Shown: in pieces, positions 46,156 to 58,465 of the stretch
Numbering within the stretch: the first letter of the stretch is position 1
Layout of the letters: every line of letters starts with the position of its first letter
Origin: WHSW01 sp963828755
GTDB taxonomy: Bacteria; Actinomycetota; Thermoleophilia; Solirubrobacterales; 70-9
Assembly (NCBI GenBank): GCA_963828755.1
Contig: CAWHFY010000003.1
Coordinates: 1 to 64,000 of the forward strand
Length of the DNA stretch: 64,000 nucleotides
Reading direction: 5' to 3'
Made by a program: the position numbers and the translations under genes
The notes under the pieces: model-generated
Databases searched by the model: none
What the model saw: only the letters and a program-made list of their open reading frames with translations
Told to the model about the DNA's origin: nothing

Positions 46156-46536
46156 TCAGATCGCCTCGATCGCCTCGATGATCGAGGCGAAGTTCTGCCG
46201 CCAGCGGTAGACGCGGCCGTCGCGGAACTCGAGCAGGACGCCGAAGCGGGACTCGTCCGCGAGCTCGTCGGTCTCCTTCCAGCGCCATTGGCGGCGAGCG
46301 TCGATCGCGACGTGGTCGTCGCCGACCTCACGAACCTCGTCGACCTCGACCCGGGAGACGAGGTGACCGTCGTCGGACGGCTTCGCCCAGCCGACCACGG
46401 CGTCGACCCCGCTGAAGCTGCCCTTGTCGCCGCGCGCCACGACCTCCGGATGCAACTCGGCCGCGATCCCGTCGCGGTCTCGTTCGCGAAGGGCGGCAAG
46501 CAGGCGCTCGGCCGCGGCCAGGTTCTCGGCGAACAC
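46156..46536 (-). CDS. NTF2-like (SnoaL) protein, 126 aa
   Basis: The chain shows the fold order helix (MFAENLAAAERLLAALRERD), AAELHPEVVARGDKGSFSGV, then strands (GHLVSRVEVDEVREVGDDHV; FGVLLEFRDGRVYRWRQNFA). It is 13 bases upstream of prfB and 10 bases downstream of secA, so it is embedded in a housekeeping run. Function unknown. Confidence 0.75.
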   Translation of the reverse strand: MFAENLAAAERLLAALRERDRDGIAAELHPEVVARGDKGSFSGVDAVVGWAKPSDDGHLVSRVEVDEVREVGDDHVAIDARRQWRWKETDELADESRFGVLLEFRDGRVYRWRQNFASIIEAIEAI

Positions 46537-46546
46537 GGTTATGGCG

Positions 46547-49387
<2,841 letters not shown>

Positions 49388-49432
49388 GAGCTTCTCAGGG
49401 TAGCGGTCGGGGCACGCTCGACCCGGACGCCG

Positions 49433-49780
49433 TCAGGCGGTCCGGCCGCGCCAGCGACCGGTCGCGCGGCGGGTGCTGGCGCGCCCGCGACGCTTCTCCC
49501 GGTGGCGCTTGACCTGGCGCCGAATGTCCTCGGCGAGCTCATGGATCGAGTGCACCATCTCCGGGCTCGCCTCGCGGGCTCTCAGGGTCACTCCCTTGAG
49601 GTACAGGGTCGCCTCCGCGATCTGGCTGTCGGCGATCGACGGGTTGCGTTCCTCGGAGAGCTCGACCTCGAGTCGGGCGAGCTCGGAGACCTGGCGCGCG
49701 GTGCGGGCAAAGCGCTTGGCGACATGCTCGCGCAGTTCGTCGGTCACCTCGACGTTACGGCCTCTGACCTCGATTCGCAC
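49433..49780 (-). CDS. hpf: Ribosome hibernation promoting factor, short form
   Basis: 115 residues starting at a GTG at 49780 behind an AAAGGAG site (MRIEVRGRNVEVTDELREHV). The S30AE/HPF domain is seen as RFARTARQVSELARLEVELS, AEATLYLKGVTLRAREASPE and DIRRQVKRHREKRRGRAS. The tail is Arg-rich. Only the N-terminal S30AE domain is present. The C-terminal dimerisation domain of long-form HPF, usual in actinobacteria, is absent. It binds the ribosome and inhibits or stores it in stationary phase. secA follows after 45 bases. Confidence 0.88.
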   Translation of the reverse strand: MRIEVRGRNVEVTDELREHVAKRFARTARQVSELARLEVELSEERNPSIADSQIAEATLYLKGVTLRAREASPEMVHSIHELAEDIRRQVKRHREKRRGRASTRRATGRWRGRTA

Positions 49781-49815
49781 AGCTTGTTCTCCTTTGCTTC
49801 GCTCAGCCACGAATC

Positions 49816-50463
49816 CTACGCCGCGCCGCAACCCGGGCCAAGCGCGCGGGCGAAAACGGCCGCGCTCAGCTCGCAACCACCCGCCCGGCGCAGCGCGGCG
49901 GCGCAGGACGCGAGCGTCGCGCCAGTGGTCAGCACGTCGTCAACCAGGATCACCCGGCGTGGCGCGGGGCCGACCGCGTGCACTTGGGGCGGCCGCGCGA
50001 GGCGCTCGCTGCGCCGGCGCCCGACCTGGCGCGGACCCGACGCGCGGCGCAGTGGCTGCGCCGCGTCGAGCCCGACCCTCCGGGCGAGCGCCGCGGCGAT
50101 CAGGGCGCCAGCGTCGAAGCCGCGACGTCGCAGCCGGTTCGGCGCCGGCGGGACGGCGACGACGACCGCGCCGGGAGGGGCCCGAACCGCGTCGGCCACG
50201 GCCGCCGCGGCCAGCTCCGCGAGCCCGAGCCGAGCGCCGAACTTGAACCCGGCGACGAGCTCGCGGGCGATGCCTTCGTAAGGCGCGGCCCAGTTGACCG
50301 GGCCGACGCCGGGGAGCACGCTGGCGCCGCCGCGGAGGCTGGCGAGCGCCGCCGCGCAACCGCCGCAGACCGGGTCGGGCGCCCGGCACGGGGCGGCGCA
50401 GATCCCGCAGCGCGGCGGCGCCAGAAGCGAGACCGCAAGCCTCGTCGCCTCGATCGTCCGCAT
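49816..50463 (-). CDS. ComF family phosphoribosyltransferase-like protein
   Basis: 215 residues from the ATG at 50463. An N-terminal Cys-rich zinc-finger-like stretch (C-G-I-C-A-A-P-C, then C-G-G-C) is followed by the PRTase core (VPPAPNRLRRRGFDAGALIA) and the PRPP loop VILVDDVLTTGATLASCAAA. ComF homologues support DNA uptake and recombination in competent bacteria, and in others their role is unclear. The gene is isolated on the minus strand, followed by hpf 35 bases later. Confidence 0.88.
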   Translation of the reverse strand: MRTIEATRLAVSLLAPPRCGICAAPCRAPDPVCGGCAAALASLRGGASVLPGVGPVNWAAPYEGIARELVAGFKFGARLGLAELAAAAVADAVRAPPGAVVVAVPPAPNRLRRRGFDAGALIAAALARRVGLDAAQPLRRASGPRQVGRRRSERLARPPQVHAVGPAPRRVILVDDVLTTGATLASCAAALRRAGGCELSAAVFARALGPGCGAA

Positions 50464-50530
50464 CGGCCGATCGTGACTGGGCCCGGCGCGCGGGTGGCGC
50501 GCGAAAGCGCGCGCGAGCGTGCCAATCTGC

Positions 50531-51948
50531 TCAGCTCGGCGAGGCGATGACGGCGCGGTCGCGCCCGGCGCGCTTTGCCCCGTACAACGCCGCGTCGGCA
50601 CGGCCGACGAGCGCATCGGCGCTCTCAGCGCCGTCCCACTCGGCGATCCCGGCCGAGCACGACTCGCCCGCCGGCATCGCGGCGCGGAGGCGCTCGACCA
50701 GCACGACCGCGTCGGCGAGGTCGCACCCTGGCAGGATGAGGCTGAACTCCTCGCCGCCGAAGCGGGCGAGCACGTCGTAGGGACGCAGCGCCCGGTGCCA
50801 GGCCTGCGTCGCCTCGACCAGCAGCCGGTCGCCCGGCCAGGTGCCCGCGCCGGTCGTTGTAGCGCTTGAAGTGGTCGAGGTCGAGCATCGCCACGCAGAT
50901 GCGGAGCCGGTCGCGCTCGGCCCGCGCGAGCTCCCGTGGCAGCTGCTGCTCCCAGTGGCGGCGGTTCGGCAGGCCGGTGAGCCCGTCGGTGCGCGCCAGG
51001 TGCTCGAGCTGGCCGAGCAGGTCAGCGCGCGAGATCGCCACCGCGGCCTCGGCACCGAGCAGCTCGACCATCGACGAGATGCTCGGCGAGACGCCGGCGA
51101 CCTGGTGTCGCCAGCCGATCGCAAGGACTCCGAGCGCCGCCCGGCCGCGGACGACCGGATGCCAGAGCACCGACTCGACCTGGGCGCGGCGCATGAACTC
51201 CCGGTCGGCCTCGGGCACGGACGCGCCGGCGCCGACGAACACCTCCTCGGAGCGGACGAAGGCGAGCGTGGAGCCGAGCTCCTCGGCGAGCGGCAGCGAG
51301 AGGCCGTCGAGCTCCGCGCCCGCGCAGGCCTTCGGGACCAGGGCGCTGCCGTCGGCCGAGGGCTCGAACAGAGCGGCGACCGGTGCGGCGGCGACCTCGC
51401 GCACGCCCTCGCATACCGCCATCCGGGCACCGGCGCTGTCGACGCTGCGCGCGAGCGCCCGGGTCGCGTCGGTGACCGCGGTGACCGCGTCCGCGCGGTG
51501 CCCGAGGTCGGGGTCGGTGCTGCCGAAGCCCCGAGAGGTCCAGGGCGACGGAGAGGCCGCCCGTGATCTCGCCGTGGCGGTCGGTGAGCGGGACGAGGCG
51601 GACCCAGTAGTCGCGTCCGGTCTTCGCCGAGCGGTACTCGAAGGAGCGCCGCTCGCCGCGCAGCGCGGCCCGGTAGTGGATCAAGAGCGGCTCCCGCTCG
51701 GCCTGGGGCACGTCGCCGAGCAAAAAGGACCCCACGATGTCCTCGGCGCGACGCTCGCCGAGCGCGAGCCCCGCGCCGGCTGCGAGCGTCACCCGCAGCT
51801 CGCGGTCGAAGGCGGCGACCACCGTCTGCGGCAGATGGTCGAGCAGCTGGCGGTGGCGGCGGGCGGCACGCAGGCGCCACAACGCCGCCGCGAGCAGCAC
51901 GCACGCGACCAGCAATGCGCACGCCAATGCCAGTTCGACCACCCCCAC
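50531..51948 (-). CDS. PAS-like/GAF/GGDEF diguanylate cyclase (frameshifted)
   Basis: It starts with the GTG at 51948. An N-terminal helix (VELALACALLVACVLLAAAL) anchors it to the membrane; then comes a PAS-like domain (LPQTVVAAFDRELRVTLAAG). After a break near 51530, a GAF-like domain (SVDSAGARMAVCEGVREVAA; LGVLAIGWRHQVAGVSPSIS) follows, then the GGDEF domain (DGLTGLPNRRHWEQQLPREL). A second break near 50855 precedes ALRPYDVLARFGGEEFSLIL. The catalytic GGEEF and an RxxD-type inhibitory site (R-P-Y-D) five residues upstream are intact, so it should make cyclic di-GMP with product inhibition. No EAL domain is present. Confidence 0.88.
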
Positions 51949-51999
51949 AATGCCCTTCCTACCCGATTTCGCGCCCGCGCGCAGGAGCGGAGGCTGGAA

Positions 52000-53034
52000 T
52001 CAGTCGAAGATCGCCCGCTCGACCTCGGCGAGGTCGGGCTCGCAACCGATCACCGCGGGGGCCTTGCCGAGCGCGGTGTCGGGGTCCTTGAGCCCGTGCC
52101 CGGTGAGAACGCAGACGATCGTCTGCGGGGGCGGCCCATCGCCAGCCACCGGGAGCCCGTGGGCGAGCAGGCCGGCGACCGAGGCGGCCGACGCCGGCTC
52201 GCAGAACACGCCCTCGCGGGAGGCGAGCAGCATGTACGCGTCGAGGATCTGCTCGTCGGTTACCGCCTCGACCCGCCCGCGCGAGCCGGTGAACGCGGCC
52301 ATCGCCTCCTCCCAGCGGGCCGGGTTGCCGATCCGGATCGCGGAGGCGACCGTCTCGGGGGCTGCGACCGGGACGCCAAGCACCAGGGGCGCGGCCCCGG
52401 CGGCCTGGAACCCATAGAGGATCGGGTTGGTCGAGAGCTCCGAGAACCCGCGGTGCCAGGCGGTCACGTTCCCGGCGTTGCCGACCGGGATCGCGAGCGC
52501 GTCAGGTGCCTCGCCGAGGTCCTCGACGACCTCGAAGGCGGCCGTCTTCTGGCCCTCGATCCGGTACGGGTTGACCGAGTTGACGAGCTCGATCGGGTGC
52601 GAGGCGGCGAGCTTGCGGACGATCTCCAGCGCTTGGTCGAAGTTGCCGCGCAGGGCGATCACCCGCGCCCCGTGCATGAGCGCCTGGGCGAGCTTGCCGA
52701 TCGCGATCTTGCCCTCCGGGACGATCACCGCGCCGCGCATCCCGGCGCGGGCCGCGTAGGCCGCGGCACTCGCGGCGGTGTTCCCGGTCGAAGCGCAGAT
52801 CACGGCCTCGGCGCCGGCGCCGGCGGCGCGCGAGACGGCGACCGTCATCCCGCGGTCCTTGAAGCTCCCGGTCGGGTTCGCGCCCTCGAACTTGAGCAGC
52901 ACCCGAGCGCCGACCAGGTCGGAGATCACCGGCGCCTCGATCAGCGGCGTGGAGCCCTCGTTGAGGGTGACGATCGGATCGCCGGGCTCGAGCGGCAGGC
53001 GGTCGCGATAGCGCTCGATCAGACCGGCGGCCAT
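52000..53034 (-). CDS. thrC: Threonine synthase
   Basis: 344 residues, intact. A PLP enzyme converting O-phosphohomoserine to threonine. The PLP Lys is in ANPTGSFKDRGMTVAVSRAA, the glycine-rich phosphate site is VICASTGNTAASAAAYAARA, and LVNSVNPYRIEGQKTAAFEV and VGNAGNVTAWHRGFSEL are family blocks. It begins at the ATG at 53034, five bases after the stop of hom. The lysA-hom-thrC order matches the aspartate-family operon of actinobacteria. Confidence 0.94.
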   Translation of the reverse strand: MAAGLIERYRDRLPLEPGDPIVTLNEGSTPLIEAPVISDLVGARVLLKFEGANPTGSFKDRGMTVAVSRAAGAGAEAVICASTGNTAASAAAYAARAGMRGAVIVPEGKIAIGKLAQALMHGARVIALRGNFDQALEIVRKLAASHPIELVNSVNPYRIEGQKTAAFEVVEDLGEAPDALAIPVGNAGNVTAWHRGFSELSTNPILYGFQAAGAAPLVLGVPVAAPETVASAIRIGNPARWEEAMAAFTGSRGRVEAVTDEQILDAYMLLASREGVFCEPASAASVAGLLAHGLPVAGDGPPPQTIVCVLTGHGLKDPDTALGKAPAVIGCEPDLAEVERAIFD

Positions 53035-53039
53035 CGGAC

Positions 53040-54275
53040 TCAGGCGAAGACTTCCTCGACGACCCGGATCGCCCGCGGCGCGGAGCGCAGGACATCGAGC
53101 TCGGCGATCTCGGCGAGGGCACCGTAGAAGGCGCTCTCCGGCGCCTCGTGCAGGACCATGACCAGGTTGGCGTCGTCGCCATGGCCGCGCTGGACGACGC
53201 TCTGGACCGAGATCCCGGCGTGCCCGAGGATCTCTGAGATCCGAGCCAGGACCAGCGGCCGGTCGGCGACCTCGAGGTGCAGGTAGAAGGACGAGCTGAC
53301 GTCGCGGATCACCTCGAGCCGGGCGCTCGGCTGGTCGACAGGGGCCTCGCCGGAGAGGATCGAAACGAGGTCGCCGAGCACCGCCGTCGCGGTCTGCTCC
53401 CCGCCGGCCCCCGGGCCCGACATCGTGATCTCGGTGATCGACGGGGCCTCGACCATGACCGCGTTGAACGGGCCCTCGATCGGCGCGAGCGGGTGATCGG
53501 CGTTGAGAAAGCAGGGAAAGACGCGGACGCTGATCCCCCCGTCGCGGCGCTCGGCGACGCCGAGCAGCTTCAGCGACAGGCCGAGCTCCTTCGCGTACGC
53601 GAGGTCGTCGGGCTGGATCTCCGTGATCCCCTCGTAGGTGACGTCGTCGAGGCTGACGGGCGTGTCGAACGCGAGGCGGGCGAGGATCGCCATCTTCGCC
53701 GCGGCGTCGGCGCCGCCGACGTCCTCGGTCGGGTCGGCCTCGGCGTAGCCGAGCTCCTGGGCGCGGGCCAGGGTGACCTCGTAGCTCGCCCCGGTCGCGG
53801 CCATCTCGGAGAGGATGAAGTTGGTCGTCCCGTTGACGATCCCGAACACCTTCTCGATCCTGGTCGCGGCGAGGCTCTCCTGGATCACGCGGATCACCGG
53901 GACGACTCCCGCGACCGCCGCCTCGAAGCGCAGCTGCACGCCGGCGGCCCGCGCCGCCTCGAACAACTCGTCGCCGTGCCGGGCGACCAGCTGCTTGTTC
54001 GCGGTGATCACGTGCTTGCCGGCGGCGAGCGCCCGGAGCACGTACTCGCGCGCCGGGTCGGTGCCGCCGATCAGCTCGACGACGACGTCGGCGCCGGCGA
54101 GGATCTCGTCGAAGACGCCCTCGGAGCGACGCAGCACGCCGGCGAGCTCCGGCCGCCGGCCGCTGATCGCCTCGACCTGGAAGGCGCGATCCTGCGAGCT
54201 GGTCGATGAACGCCGCGCCGACGGTGCCCCTGCCGAGGACACCGATCCGTGCCGGATGATGGCGTCACTCGTCAC
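53040..54275 (-). CDS. hom: Homoserine dehydrogenase with ACT domain (frameshifted near start)
   Basis: NAD(P)-dependent reduction of aspartate semialdehyde. The Rossmann motif RIGVLGRGTVGAAFIDQLAG is read in a different frame from the rest, so two breaks lie near 54250 and 54195. Beyond these the chain reads HVITANKQLVARHGDELFEA, GVVPVIRVIQESLAATRIEK, and VNGTTNFILSEMAATGASYE with the catalytic Lys/Asp around DPTEDVGGADAAAKMAILAR. The C-terminal ACT domain (SSFYLHLEVADRPLVLARIS) allows threonine feedback. The start is a GTG at 54275 or 54268, close to the lysA stop. Confidence 0.92.
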   Translation of the reverse strand: MTSDAIIRHGSVSSAGAPSARRSSTSSQDRAFQVEAISGRRPELAGVLRRSEGVFDEILAGADVVVELIGGTDPAREYVLRALAAGKHVITANKQLVARHGDELFEAARAAGVQLRFEAAVAGVVPVIRVIQESLAATRIEKVFGIVNGTTNFILSEMAATGASYEVTLARAQELGYAEADPTEDVGGADAAAKMAILARLAFDTPVSLDDVTYEGITEIQPDDLAYAKELGLSLKLLGVAERRDGGISVRVFPCFLNADHPLAPIEGPFNAVMVEAPSITEITMSGPGAGGEQTATAVLGDLVSILSGEAPVDQPSARLEVIRDVSSSFYLHLEVADRPLVLARISEILGHAGISVQSVVQRGHGDDANLVMVLHEAPESAFYGALAEIAELDVLRSAPRAIRVVEEVFA

Positions 54276-54278
54276 TTG

Positions 54279-55594
54279 TCACTCGTCTCTCGCCGTCAGG
54301 TCGTCGTAGGTCTCGCGGCGCACGACCACGCGCGGCGTCGCCGCCCGAGCAGAAGATCACGGGCGGGCGCGGGACGCCGTTGTAGTTGTTTGCCATCGCG
54401 TAGCCGTAGGCGCCGGTCGCGGGGGTGACGACCACGTCGCCGGCGCGCGGGTCGGCGAGCGTCGCGTCGCGGACGATCATGTCGCTCGACTCGCAGTGCA
54501 TGCCGGCGATCGTCACCGTGGTCTCGGCCGGGTCGGCGGCGCGATCGGCGACGATCGCCTCGTAGCGCGATCCGTAGAGCATCGGGCGCAGGTTGTCCGA
54601 CATGCCGCCGTCAACGGCGATGTAGGTGCGCAGGCCCGGGATCTCCTTCACGGTGCCGACCGTATACGCCGTCACCCCGGCGTTGCCGACCAGCGAGCGC
54701 CCGGGCTCGACCAAGATCTTCGGGATCGGGTCGAACACCTCGCGCACGCCGCCCGCCTTGACCTCCGCGTATTCCTCGATCGACGGCGGGTGGTCGGCGG
54801 TGGTGTAGGCGATCCCGAGCCCGCCGCCGACGTTGAGCAGCCGGCACCAGGCCGGGTCGGCGAGCCCGGCGAGCGCCTCGATCGCCCGCGCGTAGGGCTC
54901 GAGCTCGTAGATCTGCGAGCCGATGTGAGCGTGCAGGCCGACCAGCTCGAGCGCGTCCGCCGCGAGCACCGCCTCGACCGCGGCGGCGGCCAGGCCGTCG
55001 GCGAGTCCGAAACCGAACTTCGAGTCGAGCTGCCCGGTGCGCACGTAGTCGTGCGTGTCCGGCTCGACCCCGGGCGTGACCCGGATGAGCACCGGCTGAC
55101 GGCGGCCGGCCGCGGCGCAGATCGCATCGAGGCGGGCGATCTCCGCCAGCGAGTCGCAGATCACGTGGCCGACCCCTGCCTCGATCGCGAGCCGCAGCTC
55201 GGCCTCGGTCTTGTTGTTGCCGTGCATGTGGATGCGCGCGGGTTCGAATCCGGCGCGCAGCGCCGATGTGCAGCTCGCCCCCAGAGGCGACGTCGATCGA
55301 GAGCCCCTCCTCGCGGACCAGGGAGCAGATCGCAGTGATCGGCGCCGCCTTGCTCGCGTAGACGATCTCGTGGTCGCCGATCCGGGCCGCGAACGCGGCC
55401 TCGTACGCGCGCGCCTGGGCCCGGATGTGGTCCGGGTCGTAGATGTAGGCCGGCGTGCCGAACTCGCGCGCCACCTCGACCACGTCGCAGCCGCCGATCT
55501 CGAGCCGGCCGCGGTCGTTGACGCGGGCGCCGAGCGGGTAGACGGCCGAGCCCTCGACGGGCGGCGCGCTGGTTGTCGTCGAGCCTGAGTTCAT
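54279..55594 (-). CDS. lysA: Diaminopimelate decarboxylase (frameshifted)
   Basis: A PLP enzyme making lysine from meso-diaminopimelate. It begins at the ATG at 55594. The PLP Lys is in ARIGDHEIVYASKAAPITAI. A break near 55262 follows GGELHIGA, after which HMHGNNKTEAELRLAIEAGV continues. The HIGSQIYELEPYARAIEALA, VGGGLGIAYTTADHP, VEPGRSLVGNAGVTAYTV and MHCESSDMIVRDATLADPRA blocks follow; the Cys-Glu-Ser is the active-site motif. A last break near 54340 restores the family tail VVVRRETYDDLTARDE, with the stop at 54279-54281. It is the first gene of lysA-hom-thrC. Confidence 0.93.
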
Positions 55595-55669
55595 CGTGCG
55601 GGCTGGGATTGTGACGAGCGGGCGCCCCGGCGGGGCGGCGCCGCGCCGCGGTCCGCAAGGATCCCGGCG

Positions 55670-56395
55670 ATGGGAAGACGCTGGCTACCGGACCCGCGGG
55701 CCCCGAGCGAGAGCGGCGAGCTCGCCGGGCGGCCCTACCTGCTCTGGGTTCCGGACGCCCCGCCGCCGTGGCCGGCGATGGTGATCGTCCACGGCGCCGG
55801 CTCCGCGAAGGAGAACCACGCCGACTTCGCGCGGGCCTGCGCCGGCGCGGGATGGGCGGCGCTCGCCTACGACCAGCGCGGGCATGGTGACGGCGACGAC
55901 GAGATGTCGCCGCGGGCGCTCACCGACCTCGGCCGGGTCGCCGCGGCGCTCGCGGCGCGCGACGAGGTCGACGCCGGGCGGGTGTGCGTGCGCGGGTCCA
56001 GCCTCGGCGGCTTCGTCGCCATCCACGGCGCCGCCACCTCCGAGGCGATCGCCGGCGTGATCGCGATCTGCCCGGCGGGCGAGGACCACCTGCGGCGCGG
56101 CCTGCGCGACGGCTCGCTCGAGTTCCGCGCGGGCGATCGGGCGCGGGCCGAGCTCGCCGCCTGGCTCGGCGAGCACGACATCCGCGAGGCGGTCGAGCTG
56201 CTCGGGGCGAAGCCGCTGATCCTCGTCCACGCTGAGGGCGACGAGCGCATCCCGAGCGAGTTCTCGCGCGAGCTCGACGCCCGCGCCGCGCCCCCGCACA
56301 AGCTGATCCTGCTGCCGGGCGGCCACCATCGCTCCGCGCAGCACGACGCCGAGGTGCAGGGCGTCGCCCTGCGCTGGCTCGAGCGCAACCTCTGA
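55670..56395 (+). CDS. Alpha/beta hydrolase
   Basis: 241 residues, intact. The nucleophile elbow is VRGSSLGGFVAIHG (GxSxGG), and the oxyanion strand is PAMVIVHGAGSAKENHADFA. YDQRGHGDGDDEMSPRALTD follows. The acid and His are in LILVHAEGDERIPSEFSREL and LLPGGHHRSAQHDAEVQ. It is related to serine aminopeptidase or dienelactone-hydrolase-like proteins; substrate unknown. It is transcribed divergently from lysA across 75 bases. Confidence 0.87.
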   Translation: MGRRWLPDPRAPSESGELAGRPYLLWVPDAPPPWPAMVIVHGAGSAKENHADFARACAGAGWAALAYDQRGHGDGDDEMSPRALTDLGRVAAALAARDEVDAGRVCVRGSSLGGFVAIHGAATSEAIAGVIAICPAGEDHLRRGLRDGSLEFRAGDRARAELAAWLGEHDIREAVELLGAKPLILVHAEGDERIPSEFSRELDARAAPPHKLILLPGGHHRSAQHDAEVQGVALRWLERNL

Positions 56396-56419
56396 CGCGC
56401 CGCGGGCTCGCGGCGGGCG

Positions 56420-57110
56420 CTAGTTGCCGAGCAAGCCGTCGGTGACGTTGTCGACCTGCTGGCCCAGATCCGGATTGCCGACCACGCTCCCGACGCCGTC
56501 GAGGGTGTCCTGGACGCCCTGGTCGACCGGGCCGGTGATCCCCTGCGTGGTCTCGGACAACGGCGGGTCGACGCCCACGCCGGAGGCGACGTTCTCAGCG
56601 CCCTGGACCGCGCTGCCCACCGGGCCCGAGCTGGTGCTCGTATCGGCGCCGGTCGCGGTGGTCCCCGGGGCGGAGCCCGCCGGGGTCGTTCCGGTCGGCG
56701 CGGTCCCGGTGGGGGTGGTGGCTCCGGTCGCGCCCGGGGCGGTCCCGGGGGCCGCGCCGTTGGCGGCGGTGACATCGGGCGCCGTGCCGGGCGGCGGCGC
56801 GATCGCGGTCGCGGCGGCCGGGGTCGCGGCGACGGCGCCTGGCGCGGCGCCGAGGCCGGCGTTCGCCGGCGCGGAAGCGTTGGCGGCGCTCGACTCGACG
56901 GCGACGCTGCCCGACCCGTCGTCGCCGCCGTCGACGGGCAGGCCGTTGAACGCCACGTAGGCGGCGAGCGAGCCGAACACGATCACGCCGGCGGCGACCA
57001 GCGCCACGGTCGCGGTGCCGCCCGCGAAGAACGCGCGCAGGTTGAAGTTCTTGCCCGCCGGCTGCGGTCTCGTCGGATGCCCTCGGCTGTTCGCTGGCGA
57101 TCGTCTGCAT
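56420..57110 (-). CDS. Single-pass membrane protein with Ala/Pro/Thr-rich exterior (frameshifted)
   Basis: It starts at the ATG at 57110 (MQTIASEQPRASDETA). A break near 57050 leads to K-N-F-N-L-R-A-F-F-A-G-G and a single helix (TATVALVAAGVIVFGSLAAY). The exterior is low-complexity, with runs such as GATGATTPTGTAPTGTTPAG that would suit a cell-wall spacer. It ends in a helical tail (GVQDTLDGVGSVVGNPDLGQ). Its role is unclear. The Pro/Thr/Ala region could be extracellular and glycosylated. It follows the M23 peptidase on the same strand. Confidence 0.55.
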
Positions 57111-57189
57111 ACGCCGGGATTCACACACCGCGCCCGTCGCGCGGACCGCATCCCCCTACCGACGGGAGATTAGGCGAGCTTCACCCGGT

Positions 57190-58356
57190 CTACAAGTACC
57201 CAAGTGGGTCGACCGCGGAACCATTGACGCGAATCTCGAAATGCAGGTGGGGGCCCGTCGAGGATCCGGTGTTGCCGCTGTAGCCGATCACCTCGCCCTG
57301 GTCGACCTGGTCGCCGGAGCTGACGGCGAAGCTCGACTGGTGCGCGTAGCAACTCGACAGCCCGCCGCCGTGATCGACGCAGGTGTAGTTGCCGTAGCCG
57401 CCGGTGTAGGCGGCGAGGATCACGGTGCCCGGCTTCGCTGCGCGCACCGGCGTGCCCTCGGGGACCGAGATGTCGATGCCCTCGTGCATGCGTCCCCAGC
57501 GGTAGCCGAACGGCGAGGTCAGGGTGCCGCTGACCGGCCAGATCCAGCCGCCGCTGGCGCCCTGGACGGGGCCGGCGGGCAGCGGTGCGACCCCGGGGGT
57601 GGCGCTCGCCTGCTGGATCTGTTGCTGGATCTGGTCCTGAAGATCGGAGACGTCGCCCTCGAGCTTGTCGATGTTCTCGCTCACCGAGTCGAGCGCCGCG
57701 GCCTTCTGGTCGCGGGCCGCGGCGAGGTCGGCCTCGCGGGCCTCGAGCTGGATCCGGGTGCGCTCGAGCTCAGCCTTCTTCGACTGGATCTCGTCGCGGT
57801 CCTCCGTCACCCGGTCGACCGTCACCCGAGTGCCGTTGCGCAGCGTCCGCACGCGGCCGACGATCGACGAGTCCTGCTCCTCAATCCGGCGCAGGTACTC
57901 GTAGCGCGAGACGAGGTCGTCGAAGCCGTCGGACTCGAGCATCACCGTGATCAGGTCGGGGCTCGGCGTGCGGTAGATCCCGACCAGGCGCTGACGCAGC
58001 ACGTTGAGCGAGCGGCGCAGCTGCGCCTTCAGCTGGGCGAGGCGCTCCTTCTCGCGGTTGAGGCGGGCCTGGACGCGGCGCAGCTCCGCGACCACGAGGG
58101 CCTCGCGGTTGCGCAGCGTGGCGACCTCGCCGGCGAGCTGGTCGACCTGGTCGTTGTACCGGTCGAGCTCGGTCGAGAGCACGCCCTTCTTGTCCTGCTG
58201 CTGCTCGAGCTCGGATTGCGTCTGGTCGAGCTCCGACTGCAGGTCCTGAGCCTCGGCGCCGCCGGAGGCCAGCAGCGAGAGCACGGCGAGCAACCCGGCG
58301 GCGAGGAACGCCACCAGGGTGCGTGAGTGCGAGTTGCTGTCTCCGGAGATCCGCAT
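57190..58356 (-). CDS. M23 peptidase with coiled coil, EnvC/NlpD-like murein hydrolase regulator
   Basis: 388 residues from the ATG at 58356. The signal sequence (LVAFLAAGLLAVLSLLASGG) is followed by two long coiled coils (about residues 38-115 and 165-245) and then a LytM domain: SPFGYRWGRMHEGIDISVPE with HxxxD, and NTGSSTGPHLHFEIRVNGSA with HxH. All metal ligands are present, so it could cleave peptidoglycan cross-links itself, unlike EnvC. The coiled coil would span the envelope, perhaps at the division site. The 5' leader is unusual and has its own entry. Confidence 0.9.
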   Translation of the reverse strand: MRISGDSNSHSRTLVAFLAAGLLAVLSLLASGGAEAQDLQSELDQTQSELEQQQDKKGVLSTELDRYNDQVDQLAGEVATLRNREALVVAELRRVQARLNREKERLAQLKAQLRRSLNVLRQRLVGIYRTPSPDLITVMLESDGFDDLVSRYEYLRRIEEQDSSIVGRVRTLRNGTRVTVDRVTEDRDEIQSKKAELERTRIQLEAREADLAAARDQKAAALDSVSENIDKLEGDVSDLQDQIQQQIQQASATPGVAPLPAGPVQGASGGWIWPVSGTLTSPFGYRWGRMHEGIDISVPEGTPVRAAKPGTVILAAYTGGYGNYTCVDHGGGLSSCYAHQSSFAVSSGDQVDQGEVIGYSGNTGSSTGPHLHFEIRVNGSAVDPLGYL

Positions 58357-58421
58357 GTGAAGCTTTCGGGTTCGAGGCGTCCCCCGACGCGACCCCGCTC
58401 ACCGAGGCGCCGAACTTAGCG
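58357..58421 (-). promoter_or_regulatory. Possible ydaO-like (c-di-AMP) leader remnant before the M23 gene
   Basis: Read on the minus strand, the leader runs CGCTAAG, GGTGAGCGGGG, GAACCCG, AAGCTTC and then the ATG. It begins and ends like the ydaO/yuaA riboswitch (CGCT...GAGCGGGG at one end and GAACCCGxxAGCT at the other), but the middle of the motif seems too short. c-di-AMP riboswitches often control peptidoglycan hydrolases in actinobacteria. I rate this as a lead only. Confidence 0.25.
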
Positions 58422-58465
58422 AGTGGACGCTGGTTTTCGGCCGCCCGCAGGCGACCTTGCAAGCG

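Noticed and set aside
55241..55251. GGTTCGAATCC, a match to the tRNA T-loop consensus
   Set aside because: It lies inside lysA and encodes the conserved G-F-E-P-A-R-I-H-M-H-G stretch on the minus strand. No acceptor or anticodon arms can be drawn around it.
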